Shown: piece by piece, positions 7,801 to 15,935 of the stretch
Layout: each line of letters opens with the position of its first letter
Position numbering within the stretch: the stretch's first letter is position 1
From: Myxococcaceae bacterium
Lineage (GTDB): Bacteria > Myxococcota > Myxococcia > Myxococcales > Myxococcaceae
Assembly (NCBI GenBank): GCA_019694595.1
Contig: JAIBBQ010000004.1
Span: 43,416-107,415 of the forward strand
Length of the DNA: 64,000 nt
Direction: 5' to 3'
Translations under genes and position numbers: made by a program
The notes under the pieces: generated by a model
Seen by the model: only the letters and a program-made list of their open reading frames with translations
Told to the model about the DNA's origin: nothing
Databases searched by the model: none

Positions 7801-10255
7801 AGGCGAACCCACTGCCTCCGTCGCCGAATGCATCCCACGTCGGACGTCGCTCAGAATCCACGGCATGCCACATCAGTCGCCGTGCTCCGTCCGCTGCAGT
7901 CTCGAACGACTCGGACCTCACCGTCCCGTCAGGCCAGTAGGAGTAGCGAATTCCTTCCTTCCATACCGTACCAAGTGCATCAGCCGACCGAGCCTTCCAA
8001 GCGACAAGCTTCGACAGAGGCGCAGATGTCGAACAAGTCCCGATCGCTGGCCCTGCGCCGCCGGTGACGCCTCGATTGCAGTACGACTCAAAATTGCCGT
8101 CCGGGAGTTGGACCGAGCGAAGAAATGGCCCGTCATACGTGTAGTTCCAGACCAGGGTAGGAAATGTTGCTTTTGCGACCGTGCGCTGGGTGACCTGATG
8201 AGGCCCCGCGTTGTATTGGAGAGTCGTGGTCGTTCCGTTGGCGTCGACAATGGTCGTCGGGTCGCCCAAGTCATTATATGCAGTGTATTGGGTTGTCAGT
8301 GCCGCGACTGGCGGCGGAGACGAAGAGCAACCACCAGGGAAGCGCGAAATCGTCGCGATCCGGTTCGCTTTCTGGTCCAGTCCACTGCCGTGGTACGTGA
8401 TCTCAGTCACCGGGTAGCTTGCTCCGATGCACTGGCTGCCATTGGACTCGCAAGGGCCCTCGATTCGAACGACGCGCCCGAGTGGGTCGTTCGTGTAGGG
8501 GGCCGTGCAGACGCGAGCAATCTTGTAGAAGGTGCTGATCCTCTTTGGGACGATCGCGCCGCCAAAAATCCTGGTGAATCCGAGCTTTTCCGACTGGATG
8601 AGTTGGCCGTTCGTGTTGTCGTAAGTGTAGGTGTCGACGGAAGCATCCGGAGCAAGGAGTGAGCGGCGGGATACGGATGCAACGTGTTGGACGCCAAAGT
8701 TGTCGTACACGTAGCTGATGTCCTCGCGCTCGATCGCATCGACCCCGGCATCCGTGGTTGCGCCACGCATCCTCGCCCGTGTCTCCCAAGTTTCGACGCT
8801 CTGACCTGCTGGAATCGAAAAATAGCGATCGAACAGGTCGTAGTACCCGCGACGGTTCCGCACGCCTCTCTGATACTTTCGCGTAGACGTAGAAGTGCAG
8901 ACGAAGTCTGACCTGTCGTTCGCGGCCCAAATCAGCTCTTTGACTCCGGGGCTGCACGAGTTGGCGACGCTGCATCCAAACTGTTGAAAGTAGGGTTCGC
9001 TGCCATGTGCGCTCTGGAACTTTGCTGAAATGAACGCGGTCTTCACAGAGAAGTTTGTGGCTCCCGGTTGCCCGTCGCCTCTCCCTGCATACATGTCTGT
9101 GCTCGTCGTCGAGTAAGGGGCGGGTTGGTTCGTTTCTTTGCTGCACTGAGGGACGGCGGGAACAATGGGATCGTCGTCGGCAATTTGCAGATACTCGGTC
9201 GTTCCCTGTGTGGCCGTTGCGGTTGGACCGGAGCTCGACAGCGGGTAAGTGGTCGTTTCGCTACCTCGCACCACCTGAAACTGGTTGGTTGCATATGAGT
9301 ATGTCTCGGTTTCGAGTCCACCGACCGAACTGACGATCTTTCCAGTCCGTTCAACGCCAGAACTCGAGTCGTAGGTGTACACAACCAGGGTGCGACTCCC
9401 ACCGGTCCACTGTAAATCCACCTGCCGAAGAACGCAGGCCTGCGAAACGAGCGCACCGGCGAAGGTTGCTAGAGTCGCATAACTGAACTTCAGCCAGGTG
9501 CCGCCCTGCAACGTCACCTTGTCGATGTAGGGTGCTCCGTTCGCAGCACTTCCTGGGCAGTTGGCGCCTCCCGGCATCGTTGGGGTTGCGTACGAAACGT
9601 CAAAGCGCTTCTCGCCGTTGGCGTTGTAGGCGGAGGTCAGAAAGTACGCGGGGGAGGCAAGTGCTGCCCCCGCGATGTTGTTGGTGATCTGCGCTGTGTA
9701 GACCCGCCTGACGCTCTTGTCGTCGATCCACTCGTAGCCGCTCCCGGTCCACTTGATGCGATCGGGGATTGACGGCGAATCGACGTGGCGGGCTACCCAC
9801 GTGTTGGGTGCAGTCGAAGCCAGAGAGAAATCGACGACAGAGGCGCCGGGCGCCAGCACCAGGAGCGACCCACCGGAGCCGTATTGGTTGTTTCCCCGGA
9901 CGAAGGAAAAGAAGTTGTGGGTCCAGAAGGTCCCTTGGTCGGTTCTTCCAAATGGCGTGGCCAGGTCGTCAACGATTCCGTTCTGCCCCATCGTTGCGGC
10001 CTGCGATTGATAGGTGCGGAAAAACTCAACGGTGCCCGTGGCCGTGTTGATGTCGGCTTCCTTCGTTCTGTGGAAGACCGCTCGAGTCAGAAGATTGACC
10101 GGGTCCCCCGCGACGAAACCGCCGCAGCACTTGAAGTCGTTGCACCGGGGTGGGTTCTGGTTGCCCGGACAGACGGGCTGTGAGGCCTCAACGAAGGGTG
10201 CGAGGCACAGAGTCCCCACGAGCGCTGCCGCGAACCCGCTACGAATCGTTGTCAT
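4886..10255 (-). CDS. exported Rhs/YD-repeat polymorphic toxin
   Basis: A 1789-residue protein starting with a Sec signal (MTTIRSGFAAALVGTLCLAP). A short Cys-rich segment follows, then a DUF6531-like entry region (CGGFVAGDPVNLLTRAVF). Many YD repeats of the kind GxxxYxYDxxGN build the Rhs cocoon, which closes with FYDPQTGRYLSPEPM and PYAYARNNPVNETDATG. The unique tip is only about 72 residues with seven Cys. I chose the ATG at 10255 because it begins the signal peptide and overlaps the previous stop as ATGA; the longer frame upstream has no signal. There is no PAAR, VgrG or VRR marker, so delivery is by Sec export and not obviously by a type VI system. The tip's activity is unknown; the Cys content suggests an oxidised, extracytoplasmic fold. 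Confidence 0.9.
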   Translation of the reverse strand: MTTIRSGFAAALVGTLCLAPFVEASQPVCPGNQNPPRCNDFKCCGGFVAGDPVNLLTRAVFHRTKEADINTATGTVEFFRTYQSQAATMGQNGIVDDLATPFGRTDQGTFWTHNFFSFVRGNNQYGSGGSLLVLAPGASVVDFSLASTAPNTWVARHVDSPSIPDRIKWTGSGYEWIDDKSVRRVYTAQITNNIAGAALASPAYFLTSAYNANGEKRFDVSYATPTMPGGANCPGSAANGAPYIDKVTLQGGTWLKFSYATLATFAGALVSQACVLRQVDLQWTGGSRTLVVYTYDSSSGVERTGKIVSSVGGLETETYSYATNQFQVVRGSETTTYPLSSSGPTATATQGTTEYLQIADDDPIVPAVPQCSKETNQPAPYSTTSTDMYAGRGDGQPGATNFSVKTAFISAKFQSAHGSEPYFQQFGCSVANSCSPGVKELIWAANDRSDFVCTSTSTRKYQRGVRNRRGYYDLFDRYFSIPAGQSVETWETRARMRGATTDAGVDAIEREDISYVYDNFGVQHVASVSRRSLLAPDASVDTYTYDNTNGQLIQSEKLGFTRIFGGAIVPKRISTFYKIARVCTAPYTNDPLGRVVRIEGPCESNGSQCIGASYPVTEITYHGSGLDQKANRIATISRFPGGCSSSPPPVAALTTQYTAYNDLGDPTTIVDANGTTTTLQYNAGPHQVTQRTVAKATFPTLVWNYTYDGPFLRSVQLPDGNFESYCNRGVTGGAGPAIGTCSTSAPLSKLVAWKARSADALGTVWKEGIRYSYWPDGTVRSESFETAADGARRLMWHAVDSERRPTWDAFGDGGSGFAYSIPRGFDATDNLRALGKSFASSPPFCLDGSGNLSPLCAQMQWDGANRLAVLDDFPTLTTSNAIRSCLDHDSNGNVTRVSSGCATTATCATPGALSSCDSSPIDYSTDDFGNVVLVTASNSGSGANRGSFEYQYDAMGNVITRRTPEMTLANTRWEYSYDQLGRMLRQDSVNGSVVTTVVSKTWDAVVSPAIAFPSSCGAPTDLNQKGRLVSESDAIGAHYFAYDHVGNVVLDATTRGETACIAGAESPTVTSFTYTGNGNLSSVKYPHGRLVSYVYNSDLSLRDRVASVTSTTWGLGTVTLLSNATWEPYGGLRSYQPLIQSGNLKVEYGLGQTPTAGHDFTGRPGSLFVSTSSGSGDIYKRTYLWKGELVGQTSTTIKNFGTPQIEEYGIGAFAAQYPGYDGVQRNVSGYVDNFSTSGGWGYSNYFVFDARSNRTTRYVDPWGAGYFASYLGAPRQDQLASWTSGALPQTVGATFTYDTDGRTLTKKGLVDSTSAPSFSQSFGYLTTTPGSDSVYRNVNVNGVSYQYYYDARSRRRQKAYSAAYGAVSDEYYYDQGHQLLEDRGNRSLSTATGYTIDEYIWLDGKAVAVWKSTTNTSWARTNDAYSTTCTRNDVSQPCGLVFLVNDYLPKPLVAIDGVGRLTGTGEYDPLGNVNRVEFWTQTGHPYANNQNFSLVELTPAKVGLNMSVRVNLSSLDTDPKCPGAGNFDGAAIYTGAFPGTQVSPLYNSSTSGLRALWTPWYPVASSFGVSWVSNSTHEQIAGLFCGNVAATHWGVAMSGYQFQRYEAGATPWWPPVRFPGQYFDEETGLHENWNRFYDPQTGRYLSPEPMLLQGPSVAAILDGALRRLKSGPPVRLLDLPEFPDRRSQPPQLASIMPLLPYAYARNNPVNETDATGLAPGSIVKECSSGLVPASDCPSGIAEIYACLVLQCKDVDKRGLTCVDPHSPTIKYYRIRCVDKCDLGKTGVGI
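5340..5369 (-). repeat. 30-bp seam inside intact rhs
   Basis: This is the copy of the seam at 4071-4100. It lies at the end of the conserved core, just where a tip swap would keep the reading frame. Confidence 0.8.
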
Positions 10256-11046
10256 TGGAAGCTCACCAGTTTCTTGGGCGCCTTTCCGGGCGCCGTGATT
10301 ACAAAGAGTCCAGTCTTGCCTTGAACCAAGATTTCCCCTGATGGGGTTCGCCGAATGTGGGAGTCGCCGACGGGCTCCGTGACCTCGCCCCACTCGACGT
10401 CTCCACGTTTCGTGGGCACGACGATCTTGAGTTTGGCGTAGTCGCGACGAACCACCGCCCGCCCAGCCGACGCTTCGGTGAACGAGTCGAGAGCAGCGTC
10501 TGGAGCCGTCAGGTCAGACTCAACGGCGGGTGAAGACCCCACGTCGAGCTTTCCAACCCTGAAGTGGCCACGGCAGTCAGCATGGAGGAAGTAGAGATGC
10601 TCTCCCTGCCAAGAATAGGGGCCGAGGTGACAGCCGGGAGTCCCGGACAACCTGGTCGCTGGTCCGCCGTTCCAGGACACGCGCCAGACCTGAGACCAAT
10701 CCATGACATGTTTCACTTCAACTGGTCGCTCTTGATGGTTGAAGTACACCGAGCCGTCCGGGGCAATGAAGGGGTGACGAATCAGCCCGCCGTCACTCAC
10801 CAGTTCCCGAGCTTCGCCGCCGGGCGACCAGGCCAGGAGGTGGAGTCGATCTTCCGAAATCAGAGCGAACTTCTTGCCGTCGTCCGAAACCGCGACCTCA
10901 TGCGCTCGGTGTCCGCCGAAGTCGGTGTGGCGTGACACCTCTTTCCCGAAGTCGTTGGTGACGACCCAGAGCTCAGGCGTACCCCAGGCGTAGTGATGAG
11001 CTGGCACTGCCGAAACGATGGCAGTCAGCAGGGCTTCCGCGACCAC
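10252..11046 (-). CDS. exported propeller-like protein upstream of rhs
   Basis: A 264-residue protein with a GTG start and a short hydrophobic N-terminus (MVAEALLTAIVSAVPA) that looks like a weak signal peptide. The body is made of repeated beta-strand blocks of the TolB/WD40 type, for example VAVSDDGKKFALISEDRLHL, HPFIAPDGSVYFN and RRTPSGEILVQGKTGLFVI, so a beta-propeller is likely. Its GTG overlaps the previous stop by one base and its TGA overlaps the rhs ATG, so all three genes are translationally coupled. It may help the Rhs protein fold, anchor or export. No enzymatic motif is visible. It could instead be an unrelated surface protein that gained the rhs gene behind it. Confidence 0.7.
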   Translation of the reverse strand: MVAEALLTAIVSAVPAHHYAWGTPELWVVTNDFGKEVSRHTDFGGHRAHEVAVSDDGKKFALISEDRLHLLAWSPGGEARELVSDGGLIRHPFIAPDGSVYFNHQERPVEVKHVMDWSQVWRVSWNGGPATRLSGTPGCHLGPYSWQGEHLYFLHADCRGHFRVGKLDVGSSPAVESDLTAPDAALDSFTEASAGRAVVRRDYAKLKIVVPTKRGDVEWGEVTEPVGDSHIRRTPSGEILVQGKTGLFVITAPGKAPKKLVSFQ

Positions 11047-11489
11047 TACAGTCCCCCGTCCGTGTATTTGTAGATGTCGGGTGGCCCGATCTGGGTCGGC
11101 GCAGGGTCTGAGCCGGGCAGCTTCGTTGGCGCCAGCTTGGTGGCGACACTTGCTTTGGCCGCAACCCAGTTTGTTGGCGGCACACAGAGTTTCGTCGGGG
11201 CGCTCGGCATGATCGGGATGCAGTTCCAGCGGTCGGGGCAGTCGTCCTGGACTTCACACTGAATGCTGCAGAAGTGACCCACGGCAGGTCGGGCACCGGT
11301 GTGAATACAGGTTCCAGTCAGACAACTGCCCGCTCCGAAGCTGTCGCACGCTTCGCCCAGGTCTTGGGACGCGCTGAGCGCCTCTTTGAACTGATGCGCC
11401 TTGAACTTTGGCTGTTCAGCCTTGTCGCATCCGCCGAGGAGCGCAGTTAGCAGCACAGCCCAGAACAGGGCGGGCAGGTGTTTTGACAT
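11046..11489 (-). CDS. Cys-rich lipoprotein, first gene of rhs operon
   Basis: A 147-residue lipoprotein with the lipobox LLGGC (signal MSKHLPALFWAVLLTALLGGC). The mature part has a compact Cys-rich knot (ACDSFGAGSCLTGTCI, FCSIQCEVQDDCPDRWNC) like the small EGF-like modules common in myxobacterial surface proteins. A Pro/Lys-rich tail follows. A GGGGG stretch about 6 bases upstream is a plausible ribosome site. It is the first of three coupled genes leading into the Rhs toxin, so it is probably exposed on the outer membrane with the same biological role. No closer function can be read. Confidence 0.7.
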   Translation of the reverse strand: MSKHLPALFWAVLLTALLGGCDKAEQPKFKAHQFKEALSASQDLGEACDSFGAGSCLTGTCIHTGARPAVGHFCSIQCEVQDDCPDRWNCIPIMPSAPTKLCVPPTNWVAAKASVATKLAPTKLPGSDPAPTQIGPPDIYKYTDGGL

Positions 11490-11663
11490 GTGTTCCCCCG
11501 GAGAGACGTCACGTTCAAGGCTGACGGGTCACATGCCTGCTACCAGACCTGCTGACTGAGTTCACCAACGAACCAACCACACGACGTTCATGAAGCGGTT
11601 CGGATGAACACCGCCGCATTTCATGACTGCGAATGTATTGTTCCGAAATCGGCTGGATTGACG

Positions 11664-12500
11664 CTAGCGGACACCCGAATCCGGCGTTCCCGCGTCGCTC
11701 GTGCCCCCATCGCGCGCCGGAGGCGTAACCACGCCCTCCCGGCAGCTCGGGTCGAGCAGCTCCGGGCGGTACTCGAAGTGCATCGTGTCGAAGTGCACCC
11801 AGCGGCCGCCCCAGATGAACCCCTCGGCCTCGAAGGCGTCGACGATCTCCTGCGGAAAGCGGTTCTTCCACTTGAGCGGCTTCCGGGGCCGCACCCAGCG
11901 CCAGTAGTGCGAGAGGTCGACGTTCAGGTCCACCGCGATGCCGAAGGCGTGGGTGGACATCACCTTGGTGCGCGCGATGGTGCGCCAGGACCACGTCCCG
12001 CCGATGTTCTCCACGAACTTGGACAGCTTCGGCTTCTCCTTGAGCAGCGCGTCGATGCGCACCGACACGCGGTCGAACGCCGCCACCGCGCGCTCGTGCA
12101 CCGGGTAGCGCACGCCGCGGAAGCGCCAGCGGCCGAGCCGCTCCTCCACCTCGCGGCGAGTCGCCCCGTAGGTCGCCTTGAAGAGCCCGTCGACGCGCGT
12201 GCGCCCGGGGTCCTCGGCGTCCTCCGGGCCTTCCACCGGGGTGATGGGGCCGGTGACGTACGGCACGCGGAAGAGGTCGGACAGCGCGGTGGCGGCGCCT
12301 TCCAGGTCGGGGCCGTCGGGCGACTCCCACGGCAGCTCGCCTTCCTTGCCGAGCGACAGCCACCAGCGGCCGTCGTGCTTCACCGCGCTGCCCAGGTAGT
12401 AGCGGGCGAGACACTCGAGTCCCTTCGGCGGGGACTCGTCGGCCTTGAGCTGCTCCAGGGCGGTCACCTGCCCCAGCACCAGGAGCAGCGCGAAGGTCAC
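11664..12500 (-). CDS. M15-family D-Ala-D-Ala carboxypeptidase-like protein
   Basis: A 278-residue protein with a hydrophobic N-terminus (MTFALLLVLGQVTA) that should direct export. The zinc site of the M15/VanY-type peptidases is intact: STHAFGIAVDLN supplies the first His and Asp, and GRWVHFDTMHFEYRPELL supplies the later His. The likely role is trimming peptidoglycan stem peptides in the periplasm. The Thr/Asp/Gly-rich tail is probably disordered. Its GTG start overlaps the stop of the biotin carrier gene (GTGA), so it is co-translated with a carboxylase it has no obvious tie to. The shared transcript may only reflect genome packing. Confidence 0.8.
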   Translation of the reverse strand: MTFALLLVLGQVTALEQLKADESPPKGLECLARYYLGSAVKHDGRWWLSLGKEGELPWESPDGPDLEGAATALSDLFRVPYVTGPITPVEGPEDAEDPGRTRVDGLFKATYGATRREVEERLGRWRFRGVRYPVHERAVAAFDRVSVRIDALLKEKPKLSKFVENIGGTWSWRTIARTKVMSTHAFGIAVDLNVDLSHYWRWVRPRKPLKWKNRFPQEIVDAFEAEGFIWGGRWVHFDTMHFEYRPELLDPSCREGVVTPPARDGGTSDAGTPDSGVR

Positions 12501-13021
12501 TCCACCACCACCAGCTTGGCGCCGTTCTCCACCGCGGTGCCTTCGCTGGTGTGGACCGAGAGCACCGTGCCCGCCTTCGGGCTCTTGAGCTCGTTCTCCA
12601 TCTTCATCGCCTCCACCACCACCAGGCCCTGGCCTTCGGTGACGGTGTCGCCGGGCTTCACCAGCACCCGCACCACCTTGCCGGGCATCGGCGCGAGGAT
12701 CTCCTGCTTGCCCTCGGCGGTGAAGCCGGCGCTCGCCGCGCGCAGCCGCAGCTTGCGCTCGTCGGCGATGTCCACGCGGGTGACCTGGCCCTTCACCAGC
12801 ACCGCGACCTGGCCGTCTTTCTGGGGCTCGAACTCCACCGCGTAGCTCTCGCCGTCGGCGAGCATGGAGACGGCGCCGTGCGGCAGCACCACCGCGTCGA
12901 GCGTGTGGCGCACGCCGTCGAGGCTCACCGCGTAGCGGCCGTTGCCCAGCGGCTCGACGTCGAGCGTGCGGGCCGCCTGGCCCTTCACCGTCGCCACGTA
13001 GCGGGTCGTCTTGGGGGCCAT
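12497..13021 (-). CDS. biotin carboxyl carrier protein of an acyl-CoA carboxylase
   Basis: A 174-residue protein whose last 75 residues are a biotinyl domain. The biotinylated Lys lies in VVVEAMKMENELKSP, preceded by the hallmark PMPGKVVRVLVKPGD. The first 100 residues resemble the BT/linker region of propionyl-CoA-type carboxylase alpha chains, used to dock the carboxyltransferase. With the biotin carboxylase two bases upstream it makes up a split alpha subunit. No carboxyltransferase (beta subunit) gene is in the window, so the acyl-CoA substrate (acetyl-, propionyl- or methylcrotonyl-CoA) cannot be decided. Confidence 0.9.
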   Translation of the reverse strand: MAPKTTRYVATVKGQAARTLDVEPLGNGRYAVSLDGVRHTLDAVVLPHGAVSMLADGESYAVEFEPQKDGQVAVLVKGQVTRVDIADERKLRLRAASAGFTAEGKQEILAPMPGKVVRVLVKPGDTVTEGQGLVVVEAMKMENELKSPKAGTVLSVHTSEGTAVENGAKLVVVE

Positions 13022-13023
13022 GG

Positions 13024-14547
13024 TCAGACTCCCTTCCGGAAGAGCGCGCGCTCGCGGCCCAGGGTGCGCCAGCGGCCAGGCGCCTGGGTGGAAGCGGCGG
13101 CGGTGGTCACCTTGGCCTGCGCCTTCTCGGCGGCCTGGTGCGCGTGCACCGCGGCGGCGAGGAGCGCGACCTCGGTGAGGTGCGGGTCTTCCTTGCCGAG
13201 CAAGGTCTGGTGCGCGCGGGCGAGCAGGCCGGTGTCGTAGTCGCCCTTCACGAAGTCGGGCGCCTCGAGGATGCCGCGCAGGTAGCGCAGGTTGGTGGTG
13301 ATGCCCTTCACCACGTACTCGCTGAGCGCGCGGTGCAGCCGGGCGATGGCCTCGGCGCGGGTGGGCGCCCAGACCGAGAGCTTGGAGATCATCGGGTCGT
13401 AGGTGCTGGGCACGGTGAAGCCGGCGTACACGCCGGAGTCGTCGCGCACGTTGGGGCCGCCCGGCACGCGCAGGTATTCGATCTTCCCCGGCGACGGCAT
13501 GAAGTTCTGCGCGGGGTCCTCGGCGTAGACGCGGGCCTCGATGGCGTGGCCGTGCGGCGCGCGCGGCTCCTTCCACGGCAGAACGCCGCCCTGGGCGACG
13601 TGGAGCTGCCAGGCGACGAGGTCGACGCCCATCACCCACTCGGTGACCGGGTGCTCGACCTGGAGGCGGGTGTTCATCTCCAGGAAGTAGAAGTGGCGGT
13701 GCTTGTCGACGAGGAACTCCACCGTGCCGGCGCCGACGTAGCCCACGGCCTTGGCGGCCTTCACCGCGACCTCGCCCATCTGCGCGCGCAGCTCGGGGGT
13801 GAGGATGGGCGACGGCGTCTCCTCGATGACCTTCTGGTTGCGGCGCTGGGCGCTGCACTCGCGCTCGTTCAGGTGAATGCAGTTGCCGTGGGTGTCGGCG
13901 AAGACCTGGATCTCCACGTGGTGCGGCTCCTCGAGGAACTTCTCGAGGTACACCGCGTCGTTGCCGAAGGCGTTCATCGCCTCGTTGCGCGCGGTCTTCC
14001 ACGCGGCCTCGAGGTCCTCGCGGCGCTCGACGCGGCGCATGCCCTTGCCGCCGCCGCCGCCGGCCGCCTTGAGCATGATGGGGTAGCCGACCTTCTCGGC
14101 GAAGGCCTTGGCCTCGTCGACCGACTTGAAGGGCTCGGTGGCGCCGGGGACGACCGGCACGCCGGCCTTCACCATGTGGGCGCGGGCGCGGGTCTTCTCG
14201 CCCATGGCGTCCATCGCGGAGGCGGGCGGGCCGATGAAGACGATGCCGGCCTGGTCGCAGGCGCGCACGAAGGCGGCGTTCTCGGACAGGAAGCCGTAGC
14301 CGGGGTGAATGGCGTCGGCGCCGGAGCTCTTCGCCGCCTGGAGGATCTTCTCGATGACCAGGTAGCTTTCGCGCGACGGCGCGGGCCCGACGTGCACCGC
14401 GCGGTCGGCCTGGCGCACGTGGAGCGCGGAGCGGTCGGCGTCGGAGTAGACGGCCACCGTCTCGAGGCCGAGCTCCTTGCAGGTGCGCATCACGCGGATG
14501 GCGATTTCCCCGCGGTTGGCGATGAGGACTCGTTTGAACCGTGCCAT
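13024..14547 (-). CDS. accC: biotin carboxylase subunit of acyl-CoA carboxylase
   Basis: This 507-residue subunit carboxylates biotin with ATP and bicarbonate for an acyl-CoA carboxylase. All family marks are present: KRVLIANRGEIAIRVMRTCK at the start, the glycine loop AAGGGGGKGMRRV, the bicarbonate/biotin motif EMNTRLQVEHPVTE and the MISKLSVWA segment. It is about 55 residues longer than E. coli AccC. The extra C-terminal Ala/Gln/Lys-rich part matches the linker seen in acyl-CoA carboxylase alpha chains. The biotin carrier gene follows after 2 bases, then the M15 peptidase. The symbol is by homology; the enzyme may serve propionyl-CoA rather than acetyl-CoA. Confidence 0.9.
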   Translation of the reverse strand: MARFKRVLIANRGEIAIRVMRTCKELGLETVAVYSDADRSALHVRQADRAVHVGPAPSRESYLVIEKILQAAKSSGADAIHPGYGFLSENAAFVRACDQAGIVFIGPPASAMDAMGEKTRARAHMVKAGVPVVPGATEPFKSVDEAKAFAEKVGYPIMLKAAGGGGGKGMRRVERREDLEAAWKTARNEAMNAFGNDAVYLEKFLEEPHHVEIQVFADTHGNCIHLNERECSAQRRNQKVIEETPSPILTPELRAQMGEVAVKAAKAVGYVGAGTVEFLVDKHRHFYFLEMNTRLQVEHPVTEWVMGVDLVAWQLHVAQGGVLPWKEPRAPHGHAIEARVYAEDPAQNFMPSPGKIEYLRVPGGPNVRDDSGVYAGFTVPSTYDPMISKLSVWAPTRAEAIARLHRALSEYVVKGITTNLRYLRGILEAPDFVKGDYDTGLLARAHQTLLGKEDPHLTEVALLAAAVHAHQAAEKAQAKVTTAAASTQAPGRWRTLGRERALFRKGV

Positions 14548-14580
14548 GGCGCAGCGGTCTAGCGCCGCGGGCGCGCTGCG

Positions 14581-15741
14581 TCACTCGTTGTCGGCGTCGA
14601 CGTGGGTCATCGGCTTCTCGGCGCACTCGGTGACCCGGTCGGGCACCGCGGCTTCCTGCTCCTCGGACTTGGCGCGGAAGTCCTTGCCGTTGACCGAGAA
14701 GCGCTTGCCGCCGGCCTCCACCGCCACCACCACGTCGTCTTCCACCAGGCCGGGCGCGACGTGGGCCTTCACCTTCGGGTCGGCGCCGCCGGTGATGTAG
14801 ACGCGGCCGTATTCCTGGAGCGCGTCGAACACCCGCGGGGTGGGGTGGCCGTAGTTGTTCTCGCCGGACGAGATGATGGCCACCTCGGGGCGCAGGACTT
14901 TCAGGAAGCAGGGGTTCGAGGAGTGCTGCGAGCCGTGGTGGTCGGCGCGGTAGATCTCCACGTCACCCACGCGCGCGGCGGTCGACGATTCGATGTCGTG
15001 GTAGCCCTCGCGGTGGCCCTTGAAGTCGCGGTGCTTGGTGGAGCCGGTCAGGTCGCCGCCGGCGAAGAGCTCGAAGTCGCCGTAGGTCACCTTGAGCGCC
15101 ACCGAGTAGTCGTTCTCCGAGGCGGGGAAGTGCTGCAGCTCGCTGGGGTCCTTCTGGTCGAGCGCCTCGAGGCGGCCGTTGCCGTTGACCGCCACCACCT
15201 CGACGGTGAGGCCGTCGCCCATGGGGATGAGGTCGCCCACCTTCACGCTCTGGTGGGCCTTCACCTTGCCGCTGGAGAGCCAGCCGGGCAGCGCCTTCTC
15301 GTACTCGCGCTGGGTCTCGCCCTTGCCGCCGCCGCCGTAGATGACCTCGCCGCGGTCGTAGAGCGTGGAGATGGTGACGCCGTCGTCGAAGAGCATCCAC
15401 ATGCCGCTGCGGGGCTTGGGGTCGCCGACGTGGTCGCGGTGGTAGTGGCTCACCACGAAGGCGTCGAGCCTGGTGTTGCCGGCTTCCTCCAGCGCCTTGG
15501 AGATGTGGTGCACGCGCTGGGCGTCGTCCTCGACGCGCGACTCGCCGCTGTCCATGAGCAGGGTCTTGCCCTGGTAGCGGATCAACATGCCGTCGGCCTG
15601 GCCGAGGTCGAAGAAGGTGATGGTGAGCGGCGCGTTCTCGATGCGCGAAGGCCGCTTGCGGTTGGCCCGCTCGCGCTTGGTGTGGGAGCAGCCGGCGACG
15701 GCCAGCGCGAGCAAGAGGGCGAGCGAGGTGCGGACGTTCAC
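14581..15741 (-). CDS. ComEC-like metallo-beta-lactamase lipoprotein
   Basis: A 386-residue protein with a GTG start, chosen because it begins the lipoprotein signal RTSLALLLALAVAGC. The mature part is a metallo-beta-lactamase fold: DLGQADGMLIRYQGKTLLMD, then the metal site VVSHYHRDHVGD, and GGDLTGS further on. It ends with the ComEC-type motif ADHHGSQHSSNPC and ISSGENNYGHPTP. Related domains are fused to the DNA-uptake channel ComEC/Rec2 and act as nucleases. Here the domain is free and lipid-anchored, so an envelope nuclease or phosphodiesterase is inferred. It precedes the carboxylase gene by 33 bases on the same strand. It may be functionally linked to the surface-nuclease operon a few kilobases away. 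Confidence 0.85.
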   Translation of the reverse strand: MNVRTSLALLLALAVAGCSHTKRERANRKRPSRIENAPLTITFFDLGQADGMLIRYQGKTLLMDSGESRVEDDAQRVHHISKALEEAGNTRLDAFVVSHYHRDHVGDPKPRSGMWMLFDDGVTISTLYDRGEVIYGGGGKGETQREYEKALPGWLSSGKVKAHQSVKVGDLIPMGDGLTVEVVAVNGNGRLEALDQKDPSELQHFPASENDYSVALKVTYGDFELFAGGDLTGSTKHRDFKGHREGYHDIESSTAARVGDVEIYRADHHGSQHSSNPCFLKVLRPEVAIISSGENNYGHPTPRVFDALQEYGRVYITGGADPKVKAHVAPGLVEDDVVVAVEAGGKRFSVNGKDFRAKSEEQEAAVPDRVTECAEKPMTHVDADNE

Positions 15742-15935
15742 GGTGCCCGAGTGGTAGCCCAAGGGCCCTCGTCGTGGCCAGCCCGGTGCCTGGCAAGAAC
15801 AGCTGCCGGAGGGCGTGGGACATGGCCGCTCCCGGCTCCCGGAGGCGTCGGAAAAGCACAGGAGGCACGGGCGGTTGGCGCTGGCCCCGGTCCTGCTTTG
15901 GGAAGGCTCGTCCTCGCAGTCCAACGGAGAACGCC

